Shown here: one piece after another, positions 7,501 to 15,423 of the stretch
Position numbering within the stretch: position 1 is the first letter of the stretch
How the letters are laid out: every line of letters starts with the position of its first letter
The notes under the pieces: generated by a model
What the model saw: the letters and a program-made list of their open reading frames with translations, nothing else
Databases searched by the model: none
Told to the model about the DNA's origin: nothing
Made by a program: the position numbers and the translations under genes
From: Rhodobacterales bacterium CG2_30_65_12
GTDB taxonomy: Bacteria > Pseudomonadota > Alphaproteobacteria > Rhodobacterales > Rhodobacteraceae
NCBI GenBank assembly: GCA_001873585.1
Contig: MNZL01000118.1
Coordinates: forward strand, 1-18,830
Length of the DNA: 18,830 bases
Reading direction: 5' to 3'

Positions 7501-8844
7501 ATGACCCGAGAGATGACGCGCGCGCCGAGCGTCGGCACCACGCCCGGCTATATGCCCGGCTTTGGCAACGATTTCGAGACCGAGGCGCTGCCGCAGGCCC
7601 TCCCGCGCGGCCAGAATTCGCCTCAGAAATGCAACTATGGGCTCTACGCCGAGCAGCTTTCGGGCACCGCCTTCACCGCGCCCCGGGGGCAGAACGAGCG
7701 CACGTGGTGCTACCGTATCCGACCGTCGGTCAAGCACACCGGGCGGTTCGGGAAGATCGACATACCCTATTGGAAATCTGCGCCGAATATCGACCCGAAG
7801 GTGATCAGTCTTGGCCCGTATCGCTGGGATCCGGTGCCGCATGGCACTGAGCCGCTCACCTTCGTCACCGGCATGCGCACGATGACCACGGCGGGCGACG
7901 TGAACACCCAAACCGGAATGGCGGCGCACATCTACCTCGCCAATACGACGATGGAAGACGATTACTTTTTCTCGGCGGATTCCGAGCTTCTGGTCGTGCC
8001 GCAGATGGGGCTTTTGCGCTTCCACACCGAGCTTGGAACCATCGACCTCGCGCCCAGGGAAATCGCCATCCTGCCGCGCGGCATGGTCTACCGCGTCGAG
8101 GTGGTGGAAGGCCCGGCGCGCGGCTTTGTCTGCGAAAACTACGGCCAGAAATTCGATCTGCCGAACCGTGGCCCGATCGGCGCCAACTGCCTTGCCAACC
8201 CGCGCGATTTTCTCACGCCCGTGGCGGCTTTCGAAGACCGCGACGCGCAATCGACCGTCACGATCAAGTGGTGTGGCCAGTTCCATCGCACCCATATCGG
8301 CCACTCGCCGCTCGACGTGGTAGCCTGGCACGGCAATTACGCCCCGGTGAAATACGATCTCACCACCTATTCCCCGGTCGGCGCGATCCTGTTTGACCAC
8401 CCCGACCCGTCGATCTTTACCGTGCTCACCGCCGCTTCCGGGCAGGAAGGCACCGCCAATATCGACTTCGTTCTGTTTCGTGAACGCTGGATGGTGGCCG
8501 AGCACAGCTTCCGCCCGCCGTGGTATCACAAGAACATCATGTCGGAGCTGATGGGCAACATCTACGGGCAGTATGACGCCAAGCCCGAGGGTTTCGTGCC
8601 GGGCGGCGTAAGCTTGCACAACATGATGCTGCCGCATGGGCCCGACGAACCAGCCTTCGAAGGCGCGGCGAATGGCGTGCTTGAACCGGTGAAGCTCGAC
8701 AATACAATGTCGTTCATGTTCGAGACCCGCTTCCCGCAGCACCTGACCCCCTTCGCCACGCAAGAAGCTCCGCTGCAGGACGACTACATCGACTGCTGGG
8801 ACGGACTCGAAAAGAAGTTCGACGGCACACCGGGGATAAAATGA
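7501..8844 (+). CDS. hmgA: Homogentisate 1,2-dioxygenase
   Basis: The 447-residue product matches the normal family length. It opens with PGYMPGFGNDFETEALPQAL and NYGLYAEQLSGTAFTAPR, both diagnostic of homogentisate dioxygenase. By alignment with the human enzyme, the iron ligands are His343 and Glu349 (PPWYHKNIMSE) and His379 (NMMLPHGPD), with the catalytic His at His300 (DHPDPSIFTVL). The cytoplasmic enzyme opens the ring of homogentisate to maleylacetoacetate in tyrosine, phenylalanine and 3-hydroxyphenylacetate breakdown. The frame extends upstream to 7417, but the ATG at 7501 matches the conserved N-terminus and follows a GAGAAG site. Its stop overlaps the fahA start (ATGA), indicating translational coupling. 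Confidence 0.97.
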   Translation: MTREMTRAPSVGTTPGYMPGFGNDFETEALPQALPRGQNSPQKCNYGLYAEQLSGTAFTAPRGQNERTWCYRIRPSVKHTGRFGKIDIPYWKSAPNIDPKVISLGPYRWDPVPHGTEPLTFVTGMRTMTTAGDVNTQTGMAAHIYLANTTMEDDYFFSADSELLVVPQMGLLRFHTELGTIDLAPREIAILPRGMVYRVEVVEGPARGFVCENYGQKFDLPNRGPIGANCLANPRDFLTPVAAFEDRDAQSTVTIKWCGQFHRTHIGHSPLDVVAWHGNYAPVKYDLTTYSPVGAILFDHPDPSIFTVLTAASGQEGTANIDFVLFRERWMVAEHSFRPPWYHKNIMSELMGNIYGQYDAKPEGFVPGGVSLHNMMLPHGPDEPAFEGAANGVLEPVKLDNTMSFMFETRFPQHLTPFATQEAPLQDDYIDCWDGLEKKFDGTPGIK

Positions 8845-10109
8845 TCAAACTGCTCACGTCCTGGCTCGAAAGCGCCAACAGCGCTGAAACACTCTTTCCG
8901 CTCAACAACCTGCCCTACGGCGTATTCTCCGTGGGCGACGGCGATCTGCGCTGCGGCGTGGCGATCGGCGACCGGATCATCGACGCCACCGGGCTGGAAG
9001 CAGCTGGTCTGCTGCGCGCCGATCCGCAGGCGGATGTGCTCGACGCGCCGTATTGGAACGATTTCATGGGGCTCGGCCCGAAGGTCTGGTCCGCCTACCG
9101 AACGGCGCTGACCGGGATGCTGGCCGAAAGCGCGGACGCGGCCGCGCAAGACGCCGTCACCACCTTTTCCGTGCCAATGGCCGAGGCCGTGCTGCACCTG
9201 CCCTTCCGGGTATCGGAATACACCGATTTCTATGCCGGCAAGCACCATGCTACCAACGTCGGCACGATGTTTCGCGGAGCAAAGAACGCGCTGCCAGAAA
9301 ACTGGCTCTCGATTCCGATCGGCTACAATGGCCGTGCCTCGTCGGTCGTCGTGTCCGGCACCCCGGTGCGCCGGCCTTGGGGCCAGATCAAGGGCGCCGA
9401 TGGCGAGCTTCCGGTATTCGCCCCATCCCAACGGCTCGATCTGGAGCTGGAACTGGGCGCGATCGTCGGCCAGCCCTCGTCGGGGCCGGTGACAGTGGCA
9501 GAGGCCGAGGCGATGATCTTTGGCTACGTGCTGCTCAACGACTGGTCGGCGCGCGATATCCAGGCTTGGGAATACCAGCCACTCGGGCCGTTCCAGTCCA
9601 AGGCCACCGCCACCACGATCAGCCCGTGGATCGTGTCCAAGGCGGCGCTTGAGCCGTTCCGCGCGCCCACGCCGCCACGCGAGCGCCCGCTCCTGCCCTA
9701 CCTCGCGGAGGCCACGTCCGGGCTATATGACATCGAGCTCAGTGTTGCGCTTGCCCCCAGCGGCATGCGCGAGAGCGCCATCGCGCATACCAACTTCCGC
9801 GAAATGTATTACTCCGCCGCCCAGCAGCTTGCCCACCACACCACGTCCGGCTGCCCGATGAACGTGGGCGATCTACTCGGCTCTGGCACCATCTCCGGCC
9901 GGGCTCCCGACAGCCGTGGCTCGCTTCTGGAACTGAGCTGGGGCGGCAAGGAGCCGGTGAAGCTCGACACCGGCGAAACCCGCACCTTTCTTGAAGACGG
10001 CGATACCCTGATCCTGCGCGGCCACGCCCGTGGCAACGGCTACCGCATAGGTTTCGGCGACTGCTCCGGCACGGTTCTGCCGGCGCTCGAAGACCCTTAC
10101 GCACGATAG
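8841..10109 (+). CDS. fahA: Fumarylacetoacetase
   Basis: The 422-residue product is of normal length. It has an SH3-like N-terminal domain (LFPLNNLPYGVFS) and the catalytic FAH domain. Recognisable active-site elements are SEYTDFYAGKHHATNVGTMF followed by RG (metal ligand Asp129, catalytic His136, Arg145), Glu202 and Glu204 in DLELELGAIVG, Asp234 in LLNDWSARDIQ, and Lys254 in FQSKATATT. The enzyme hydrolyses fumarylacetoacetate to fumarate and acetoacetate, the last step of the homogentisate pathway. It overlaps hmgA by 4 bp. The next gene follows after 91 bp containing a hairpin repeat. Maleylacetoacetate isomerase, which acts between HmgA and FahA, is missing from the cluster as seen here. 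Confidence 0.97.
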   Translation: MIKLLTSWLESANSAETLFPLNNLPYGVFSVGDGDLRCGVAIGDRIIDATGLEAAGLLRADPQADVLDAPYWNDFMGLGPKVWSAYRTALTGMLAESADAAAQDAVTTFSVPMAEAVLHLPFRVSEYTDFYAGKHHATNVGTMFRGAKNALPENWLSIPIGYNGRASSVVVSGTPVRRPWGQIKGADGELPVFAPSQRLDLELELGAIVGQPSSGPVTVAEAEAMIFGYVLLNDWSARDIQAWEYQPLGPFQSKATATTISPWIVSKAALEPFRAPTPPRERPLLPYLAEATSGLYDIELSVALAPSGMRESAIAHTNFREMYYSAAQQLAHHTTSGCPMNVGDLLGSGTISGRAPDSRGSLLELSWGGKEPVKLDTGETRTFLEDGDTLILRGHARGNGYRIGFGDCSGTVLPALEDPYAR

Positions 10110-10137
10110 AGACAAAACCGGCCCAATTCTTTGGTCC

Positions 10138-10173
10138 TGAAATACCTCGGGGGTCCGGGGGCAGCGCCCCCGG
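10138..10173 (+). repeat. GC-rich hairpin repeat, copy 1
   Basis: TGAAATACCTCGGGGGT is followed by a perfect 8-bp stem CCGGGGGC / GCCCCCGG with a 3-nt AGC loop (10155-10173). A second copy with nearly the same sequence lies at 15431-15463. From memory this hairpin with its AAATAxCxCGGGGGTCC lead-in is very common between genes in Rhodobacterales. Here it sits between fahA and the MBL gene on the same strand, so it could attenuate transcription or protect the upstream mRNA. There is no T tract, so an intrinsic terminator is not obvious. Confidence 0.75.
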
Positions 10174-10200
10174 CCCGACCACTCCACAGGAGACAGACCC

Positions 10201-11151
10201 ATGGCCAAGGCTTTCGCTTCGCAAGGCGACATGACCGAGAAGAAGATCAGCTTTACCGAAGTCGGTGCGGGGCTCTATGCTTTCACCGCCGAGGGCGACC
10301 CGAACTCGGGCGTGATTATCGGCGACGATGCGGTGATGATCGTCGAAGCGCAGGCCACGCCGCGCCTCGCGCACAAGGTGATCGAAAAGGTCCGCGAGGT
10401 GACCGACAAGCCGATCACCCATGTTGTGCTCACGCATTACCACGCCGTGCGCGTGCTCGGGGCCTCGGCCTTTGGCGCGCGCCAGATCATCATGTCGGAC
10501 CGCGCGCGCGGCATGGTGGTGGAGCGTGGGCAAGAGGACTGGGACAGCGAGTTCCAGCGCTTCCCGCGTCTGTTTGAAGGCCACGAGAGCATCCCCGGCC
10601 TGACCTGGCCCACCACCACCTTTTCCGACCGGATGACGGTGTATCTCGGCAATCGGCGGGTTGACCTGATGCACCTCGGCCGCGCGCATACCGCTGGCGA
10701 TATCGTTGTGCATGTGCCCGACGAGAATGTGATGTTTACCGGCGATATCGTCGAATACCACTCCGCTTGCTATTGCGGCGACGGCCATTTCGCCGACTGG
10801 CACGAAACGCTCGAGCGCATTCGGGCGTTCAACCCCCGCGCCATCGCACCGGGGCGCGGCGATGCGCTGGTCGGCCCGGAGACGGTGAACAAGGCGATCG
10901 GCCTTACCCGCGATTTTCTCCAAAGCACCTACCGCCCTGCGCTGTCCGTGGCCGCGCGCGGCGGCACGCTCAAGCAGGCGTGGGACGCGATCCGCGCGGA
11001 ATGCGACCCCAAGTTCGCCGATTACGCGATCTATGAGCACTGCCTGCCGTTCAACGCCGCGCGCGCCTTCGACGAGGCGCGCGGCATCGACACGCCGCGG
11101 ATCTGGACCGCCCAGCGCGATCTCGAAATGTGGCGGGCGTTGCAGGGGTAG
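10201..11151 (+). CDS. Metallo-beta-lactamase-fold hydrolase lacking the second metal site
   Basis: The 316-residue product has the MBL fold pattern: an N-terminal beta region (GVIIGDDAVMIVEAQATP), the first metal motif at LTHYHAVRVLG, then GRAHTAGDIVVHVPDENVMF and TGDIVEY. His79, His81 and His163 (site 1 ligands) and the bridging Asp182 are present. The Asp and His of HxHxDH are replaced by Val83 and Arg84, and the final His of the usual PGHG is Arg219 (APGRG). It therefore probably binds one metal ion or has changed chemistry. AGGAGA lies 8 nt before the ATG. It lies between fahA and the flavin monooxygenase, so an accessory role in the aromatic pathway (for example ester, lactone or thioester hydrolysis) is possible. 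The substrate is unknown. Confidence 0.85.
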   Translation: MAKAFASQGDMTEKKISFTEVGAGLYAFTAEGDPNSGVIIGDDAVMIVEAQATPRLAHKVIEKVREVTDKPITHVVLTHYHAVRVLGASAFGARQIIMSDRARGMVVERGQEDWDSEFQRFPRLFEGHESIPGLTWPTTTFSDRMTVYLGNRRVDLMHLGRAHTAGDIVVHVPDENVMFTGDIVEYHSACYCGDGHFADWHETLERIRAFNPRAIAPGRGDALVGPETVNKAIGLTRDFLQSTYRPALSVAARGGTLKQAWDAIRAECDPKFADYAIYEHCLPFNAARAFDEARGIDTPRIWTAQRDLEMWRALQG

Positions 11152-11226
11152 GGCATGCGTGACCCAGATCAACGCCAGCCCGCCCGTTATCGTGAGACGA
11201 TTCCCCGTCCAGCCCGGAGAGCCCAG

Positions 11227-12840
11227 ATGACCAAGATCTTCGAAGTGTCCCTGTATCCTTATGAGCGCTCGCCCGATCAGGATCGTGTGTCTCCCAAGCG
11301 GCACCCGGTGGTGGTGATTGGGGCCGGGCCGATCGGCCTTGGCCTCGCCATCGACCTCGCGCAAGCGGATGTGCCGGTGGTGGTGCTCGACGAAAACGAC
11401 AAGGTGAGCTTTGGCAGCCGCGCCATCTGCTTTGCCAAACGCCCACTCGAAATCCTCGATCGCCTCGGCTGCGGCGAGCGAATGGTGGCGAAGGGCGTGG
11501 AATGGGAGCTGGGCAAGGTGTTCTTCGACGAGCGCCAGGTCTTTGAATTCCACCTGCAACCCGAAAGCGGCCACCAGCGCCCGGCCTTCATCAATCTCCA
11601 GCAGTATTACTTCGAGCAATTCATGGTGGAGCGGGTGCGCGAGCTTCAGGCGATGGGCAAGCCGATCGAGATCCGGGGCGGCAACAAGGTGGTGGCGGTG
11701 GGCAATCACCCCGACCACACCCATATCGAGATTGAAACGCCCGAGGGCCCCTATGAACTGGAGGCCGATTGGCTGGTGGCCTGCGACGGGGCGAACTCGC
11801 CCACCCGGCGGATGCTGAACCTCGATTTTGTCGGCGAGGTGTTTGAAGACAACTTCCTGATCGCCGACGTTGTGATGGAGGCCGATTTTCCCACCGAGCG
11901 CTGGTTCTGGTTCGACCCGCCGTTCAACCGGGGCCAGTCCGCGCTTTTGCACAAGCAGCCCGACAACGTCTGGCGGATCGACTTCCAGATTGGCTGGGAT
12001 ATCGACCGCGAAAAGGAGTTGAAGCCCGAAAACATCGATAGGCGCGTGCGCGCGATGTTTGGGCCAGAGGTGGAGTATGAGCTTGAATGGAGCTCGATCT
12101 ACACCTTCCAGTGCCGGCTGATGGAAAAATTTCACCACGGTCGAGTGATCTTCGCTGGTGATTCCGCGCACCTGGTGAGCCCGTTCGGCGCGCGCGGCGC
12201 AAACTCCGGGCTGCAAGATACCGACAACCTTGGCTGGAAACTGAATCTCATCCTCGAAGGGAAAGCGCCGGTGAGCCTGCTCGACAGCTACGACGCCGAG
12301 CGCATACACGGCGCGGAGGAAAACATCGTCAATTCCACCCGGTCGACCGATTTCATCACGCCAAAATCACAGATCAGCCGGGTTTTCCGCGATGCCGTGC
12401 TCAACCTCGCCGAGCGCCACGCCTTCGCGCGCCCGTTCGTCAATTCCGGCCGTCTCAGCGTGCCTTGCAGCTATGACGGCTCGCCGCTCAATACGCCCGA
12501 CGCGCTCGAGGGTGGCCCGGCGCACACCCGGCCCGGCGCGCCCTGCCCCGACGTGCCGCTGGGCGATGGCTATCTGTTGCCCAAGCTTGGCGGGCGCTTC
12601 ACGCTCCTGACGATCAACGCCGACGCGCCGGACGAGGTTGAACAGGGTGGCATTACCGCGACAAGGCTGGCCCTGTCGGCGAAGGACGATCCAAGTGGCG
12701 CGCTCGCCGCGCGCTATCTGGGTGAAGCGCCTTCGGCGGTCTACTTGATCCGGCCCGACCAGCACGTTGCCGCGCGCTTTCCCGAATACAACGACGCGCA
12801 GGTTCGCTTTGCGATCCGCCGCGCCACCGGCAAGGAGTAA
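11227..12840 (+). CDS. FAD-dependent group A aromatic monooxygenase (hydroxyphenyl-acid hydroxylase-like)
   Basis: The 537-residue product has all three hallmarks of PHBH-type flavin hydroxylases: the dinucleotide-binding GAGPIG at 32-37 ending in an acidic residue (VVVLDEND), the DG motif (ACDGANSPTRR, Asp187), and the GD motif (GRVIFAGDSAHLVSPFGARG, Asp312). A thioredoxin-like C-terminal domain (from about 430) is typical of the 3-(3-hydroxyphenyl)propionate/phenol hydroxylase branch. The enzyme should use NAD(P)H and O2 to hydroxylate a phenolic ring. The start at 11227 follows a GGAGAG site, although the frame extends back to 11155. It is the fourth gene of the homogentisate operon and is followed after 4 bp by the DUF2783 gene. 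Production of homogentisate from 3-hydroxyphenylacetate is an attractive but unproven role. Confidence 0.88.
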   Translation: MTKIFEVSLYPYERSPDQDRVSPKRHPVVVIGAGPIGLGLAIDLAQADVPVVVLDENDKVSFGSRAICFAKRPLEILDRLGCGERMVAKGVEWELGKVFFDERQVFEFHLQPESGHQRPAFINLQQYYFEQFMVERVRELQAMGKPIEIRGGNKVVAVGNHPDHTHIEIETPEGPYELEADWLVACDGANSPTRRMLNLDFVGEVFEDNFLIADVVMEADFPTERWFWFDPPFNRGQSALLHKQPDNVWRIDFQIGWDIDREKELKPENIDRRVRAMFGPEVEYELEWSSIYTFQCRLMEKFHHGRVIFAGDSAHLVSPFGARGANSGLQDTDNLGWKLNLILEGKAPVSLLDSYDAERIHGAEENIVNSTRSTDFITPKSQISRVFRDAVLNLAERHAFARPFVNSGRLSVPCSYDGSPLNTPDALEGGPAHTRPGAPCPDVPLGDGYLLPKLGGRFTLLTINADAPDEVEQGGITATRLALSAKDDPSGALAARYLGEAPSAVYLIRPDQHVAARFPEYNDAQVRFAIRRATGKE

Positions 12841-12844
12841 GGCC

Positions 12845-13039
12845 ATGGCCAAGCTGACCCTGACCCCAAACATCGACCTCCCCGACGATTTTTATGCCGA
12901 GCTGATCGAGGCTCACGACGGGCTGACCAAGACGGAAAGCGATGCGCTCAACGCCCGGCTGGTGCTGATATTCGCCAACCATATCGGCGACCGCGCGGTG
13001 CTTGCCGAGGCGATCCGGGTGGCGAAAGAGGCGGGCTGA
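12845..13039 (+). CDS. DUF2783 small protein, candidate coupling subunit of the monooxygenase
   Basis: This 64-residue protein begins MAKLTLTPNIDLPDDFYAEL and contains IEAHDGLTKTESDALNARLV followed by LIFANHIGDRAVLAEAI. It is mostly helical and matches what I remember of the alphaproteobacterial DUF2783 family. It starts 4 bp after the monooxygenase stop, and the GGAG that serves it lies at the end of the upstream gene, so the two are translationally coupled. No catalytic or metal-binding pattern and no cysteine is visible. Known two-component hydroxylases for 3-hydroxyphenylacetate pair a flavoprotein with a very small coupling protein; the size and position fit such a role, which remains inference. 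It is the last gene of the operon. Confidence 0.85.
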   Translation: MAKLTLTPNIDLPDDFYAELIEAHDGLTKTESDALNARLVLIFANHIGDRAVLAEAIRVAKEAG

Positions 13040-13053
13040 GTCGCGCCCGATAC

Positions 13054-13097
13054 GAACACCCCGCCCGAGAGATCGGGCAGGGTGTTCTTTTCGTTTT
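13054..13097 (+). terminator. Intrinsic terminator of the homogentisate operon
   Basis: GAACACCC (13054-13061) pairs with GGGTGTTC (13080-13087). Inside it GCCCGA pairs with TCGGGC around a GAGA tetraloop, with one C/A mismatch. TTTTCGTTTT follows directly. It begins 15 bp after the DUF2783 stop and separates that operon from the convergent peroxiredoxin gene. The T tract exists only in the plus direction, though the stem may also slow the opposing transcript. Confidence 0.88.
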
Positions 13098-13107
13098 GAA
13101 CCGGCCC

Positions 13108-13764
13108 TCAGGCGTTCGGGTCTTTCATGAAGCGAAGGTAGGGGAAGACCTCCTTCACATCGCCGAATTTCGCCTTCGCGTCTTCGGTCGACATCGACGG
13201 TGCCACGATCACGTCGGTGCCCGGCGTCCAGTTGGCAGGCGTGCGAACCACCGAGCCGTCACTCGCCATCACAGCGTCGAGCGCGCGCAGCACTTCAGCG
13301 AAGTTGCGGCCAACCGACATCGGGTAGGTCATGCTGAGGCGCAGCTTCTTGTCCGGGCCGATGATGAAGACGACGCGCACGGTCTGGCTATCGTTCGCGG
13401 TTTTGTTCTCGGGCAGGTAGGCTTCCGCCGGCAGCATGTCGAGCGCTTTCGAGACCGCGAGATCGGTGTCGGCAATGATCGGGAAGGTGGCCGGGGCTTT
13501 GGCAAAGGACGAGATGTCGGCCTTCCACTTCACATGATCCTCAACGCTGTCGACGGAAAGACCGATCACCTTGACGCCGCGCTTTTCCCATTCGTCGGCA
13601 AGCTGGGCAACCGCGCCAAACTCGGTGGTGCAGATCGGCGTGAAGTCGGCCGGGTGCGAAAACAGGATGGTGTAGCTGTCACCGATGAAGTCGTGAAAGT
13701 CGATCTCGCCCTTGTCGGTCGTGGCGTGGAAATTGGGAACGGTATCGTTGATGCGCAGGCCCAT
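13108..13764 (-). CDS. 1-Cys peroxiredoxin (Prx6 type)
   Basis: The 218-residue product has the peroxiredoxin active-site motif SHPADFTPICTTE with peroxidatic Cys45, Thr42, Pro38 and His37. Cys45 is its only cysteine, so it must be reduced by an outside thiol. The long C-terminal extension (ANWTPGTDVIVAPSMSTEDA) and the VDSVEDHVKW segment are typical of the Prx6/1-Cys branch. It reduces hydrogen peroxide and organic hydroperoxides in the cytoplasm. An AGGAGG site lies 6 nt before the ATG. It is divergent from the aldehyde dehydrogenase gene and convergent with the homogentisate operon. Confidence 0.95.
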   Translation of the reverse strand: MGLRINDTVPNFHATTDKGEIDFHDFIGDSYTILFSHPADFTPICTTEFGAVAQLADEWEKRGVKVIGLSVDSVEDHVKWKADISSFAKAPATFPIIADTDLAVSKALDMLPAEAYLPENKTANDSQTVRVVFIIGPDKKLRLSMTYPMSVGRNFAEVLRALDAVMASDGSVVRTPANWTPGTDVIVAPSMSTEDAKAKFGDVKEVFPYLRFMKDPNA

Positions 13765-13851
13765 CGGGTCCTCCTGTCGTTGCGGTGTTCATTGTAGATT
13801 AGAATGGTTTTAGATCCTTTGTGTTCAACCCCCTGCGGCGAAAAATCACAA

Positions 13852-13884
13852 GGCCAAATTGGCCGAATAATTTGATCAAATTAT
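13852..13884. promoter_or_regulatory. Two adjacent palindromes upstream of the aldehyde dehydrogenase gene (candidate operator)
   Basis: GGCCAAATTGGCC (13852-13864) is symmetric around its central A. Two bases later, ATAATTTGATCAAATTAT (13867-13884) is a perfect 18-bp palindrome, and a further TTGATC lies at 13887-13892. They lie in the 191-bp divergent spacer, about 70 bp before the dehydrogenase start. Perfect palindromes of this length in AT-rich sequence within a GC-rich genome usually bind a dimeric regulator. Which family is unknown, and no regulator gene is adjacent. Confidence 0.5.
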
Positions 13885-13955
13885 GCTTGATCCATCTTGT
13901 GCACCCCCTGAGCCAATGCCAGAGTGACCGCGAATTTCGCTTTAGGGAGCAAGGC

Positions 13956-15395
13956 ATGATCGAGAAGCGCGCATTTTATATCAATGGCGAGTGGATGGCG
14001 CCCGTCAGCCCCAACGATCATGCCGTGATCGACCCGTCGACTGAAGAGCCGGTGGCGGTGATTTCGCTCGGGAGTGTCGCGGATATCGAAAAGGCGGTGG
14101 CTGCCGCAAAGGCCGCTTTCCCGGCATGGATGAACACGCCCGTTACAGAGCGGATCGCGCTTGTGGAACGCCTGCTCGAGGTTTACCGCGCCCGCAGCGA
14201 GGAATTGGCCCAGGCGATGACGCTCGCGATGGGCGCGCCGATCGACATGAGCCGAAATAACCAGGTTGGCGCCGGCACCTTCCACATCAAGGAATTCATC
14301 GCCGCCGCGAAGGATTTCGCCTTCATCCGCCCGCTCTCCGATAGCGCCCCGAACGACAGGATCGTTTACGAGCCGGTCGGCGTTGCGGGGCTTATCACAC
14401 CGTGGAACTGGCCGATGAACCAGATCACGCTGAAGGTGGTGGCCGCCGCCCTGGCCGGCTGCACGATGGTGCTCAAGCCGTCGGAAGAAAGCCCGCTCGA
14501 CGCGATGCTGTTTGCCGAATGCATCCACGAGGCGGGCTTTCCGCCCGGCGTGTTCAACCTCGTGAACGGTGACGGGATGGGTGCTGGCAGCGCGCTCACC
14601 GGGCACCCGGACGTGGATATGGTCAGTTTTACCGGCTCCACCCGTGCCGGCATCGCCATTTCAAGAAACGCCGCCCAATCGCTCAAGCGCGTGCATCTCG
14701 AGCTCGGCGGCAAGGGGGCCAACATCCTGTTTGCCGATGCCGACGAAAAGGCGGTGAAACGTGGCGTGCTGCACATGATGCAAAACACCGGGCAAAGCTG
14801 CAACGCGCCCTCGCGGATGCTGGTGCAGCGCGAGATTTACGATGCTGCGGTGGACGAAGCCGCGCGCGTGGCCAGCAGCGTGGCGGTGGGCGATCCGCAC
14901 CAGAGAGGCCGCCACATCGGCCCGGTGGTGAACGCGGCGCAATGGCAGAAGATCCAGGATCTCATCCAGAAAGGCATCGACGAAGGCGCGCGGATGGTGG
15001 CCGGCGGCACCGGGCTGCCGGAGGGCTTTAACCGGGGCTATTACGTCAAGCCAACGGTGTTTGCCGACGTGACCAACGAGATGACCATCGCCCGTGAGGA
15101 AATCTTCGGCCCGGTGCTATCGATCATCCCCTTCGACACCGAAGCAGACGCGGTGCGGATCGCCAACGATTCTGTCTATGGCCTCACCAACTACGTGCAA
15201 ACGCAAGACGGCGCGCGGGCCAACCGCATGGCGCTTCGCCTGCGCTCCGGCATGGTTGAGATGAACGGTCAATCGCGCAGCTTCGGCTCGCCCTTCGGCG
15301 GCATGAAGCAATCGGGCAACGGCCGTGAGGGCGGCGCGTTCGGCATCCTCGATTTTCTCGAGGTCAAGGCCATCGGCGGCTGGGCGAACGATTGA
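13956..15395 (+). CDS. NAD(P)-dependent aldehyde dehydrogenase
   Basis: The 479-residue product has the full ALDH pattern: TPWNWP with Asn151, KPSE with Lys174, the cofactor loop FTGSTRAG (225-232), LELGGKG with the general base Glu249, and catalytic Cys282 in QNTGQSCNAPSRML. The C-terminus PFGGMKQSGNGREGG is also standard. It oxidises an aldehyde to the acid; the substrate cannot be told from sequence. The C-terminal half of the substrate motif (NTGQSCNAPSR) fits the broad ALDH group often used for small or aromatic aldehydes. The frame runs upstream to 13821, but the ATG at 13956 behind AGGGAGCAAGG matches the usual N-terminus. It stands alone, and the next gene is convergent. A link with aromatic catabolism is possible but only by proximity. 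Confidence 0.95.
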   Translation: MIEKRAFYINGEWMAPVSPNDHAVIDPSTEEPVAVISLGSVADIEKAVAAAKAAFPAWMNTPVTERIALVERLLEVYRARSEELAQAMTLAMGAPIDMSRNNQVGAGTFHIKEFIAAAKDFAFIRPLSDSAPNDRIVYEPVGVAGLITPWNWPMNQITLKVVAAALAGCTMVLKPSEESPLDAMLFAECIHEAGFPPGVFNLVNGDGMGAGSALTGHPDVDMVSFTGSTRAGIAISRNAAQSLKRVHLELGGKGANILFADADEKAVKRGVLHMMQNTGQSCNAPSRMLVQREIYDAAVDEAARVASSVAVGDPHQRGRHIGPVVNAAQWQKIQDLIQKGIDEGARMVAGGTGLPEGFNRGYYVKPTVFADVTNEMTIAREEIFGPVLSIIPFDTEADAVRIANDSVYGLTNYVQTQDGARANRMALRLRSGMVEMNGQSRSFGSPFGGMKQSGNGREGGAFGILDFLEVKAIGGWAND

Positions 15396-15423
15396 GCCAG
15401 ACCGCCGAACCGCCCGTTTCATC

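Noticed and set aside
7435..8763. Minus-strand open frame of 442 codons opposite hmgA
   Set aside because: It is fully antisense to a well-supported gene. Its Arg/His/Val-rich translation shows no motif.
9739..12309. Minus-strand open frame of 856 codons, opposite fahA, the MBL gene and the monooxygenase
   Set aside because: It lies antisense to three genes with clear domains and catalytic motifs. Its translation is His/Arg/Ala-rich without a recognisable domain, as expected for a third-position GC shadow in a GC-rich genome.
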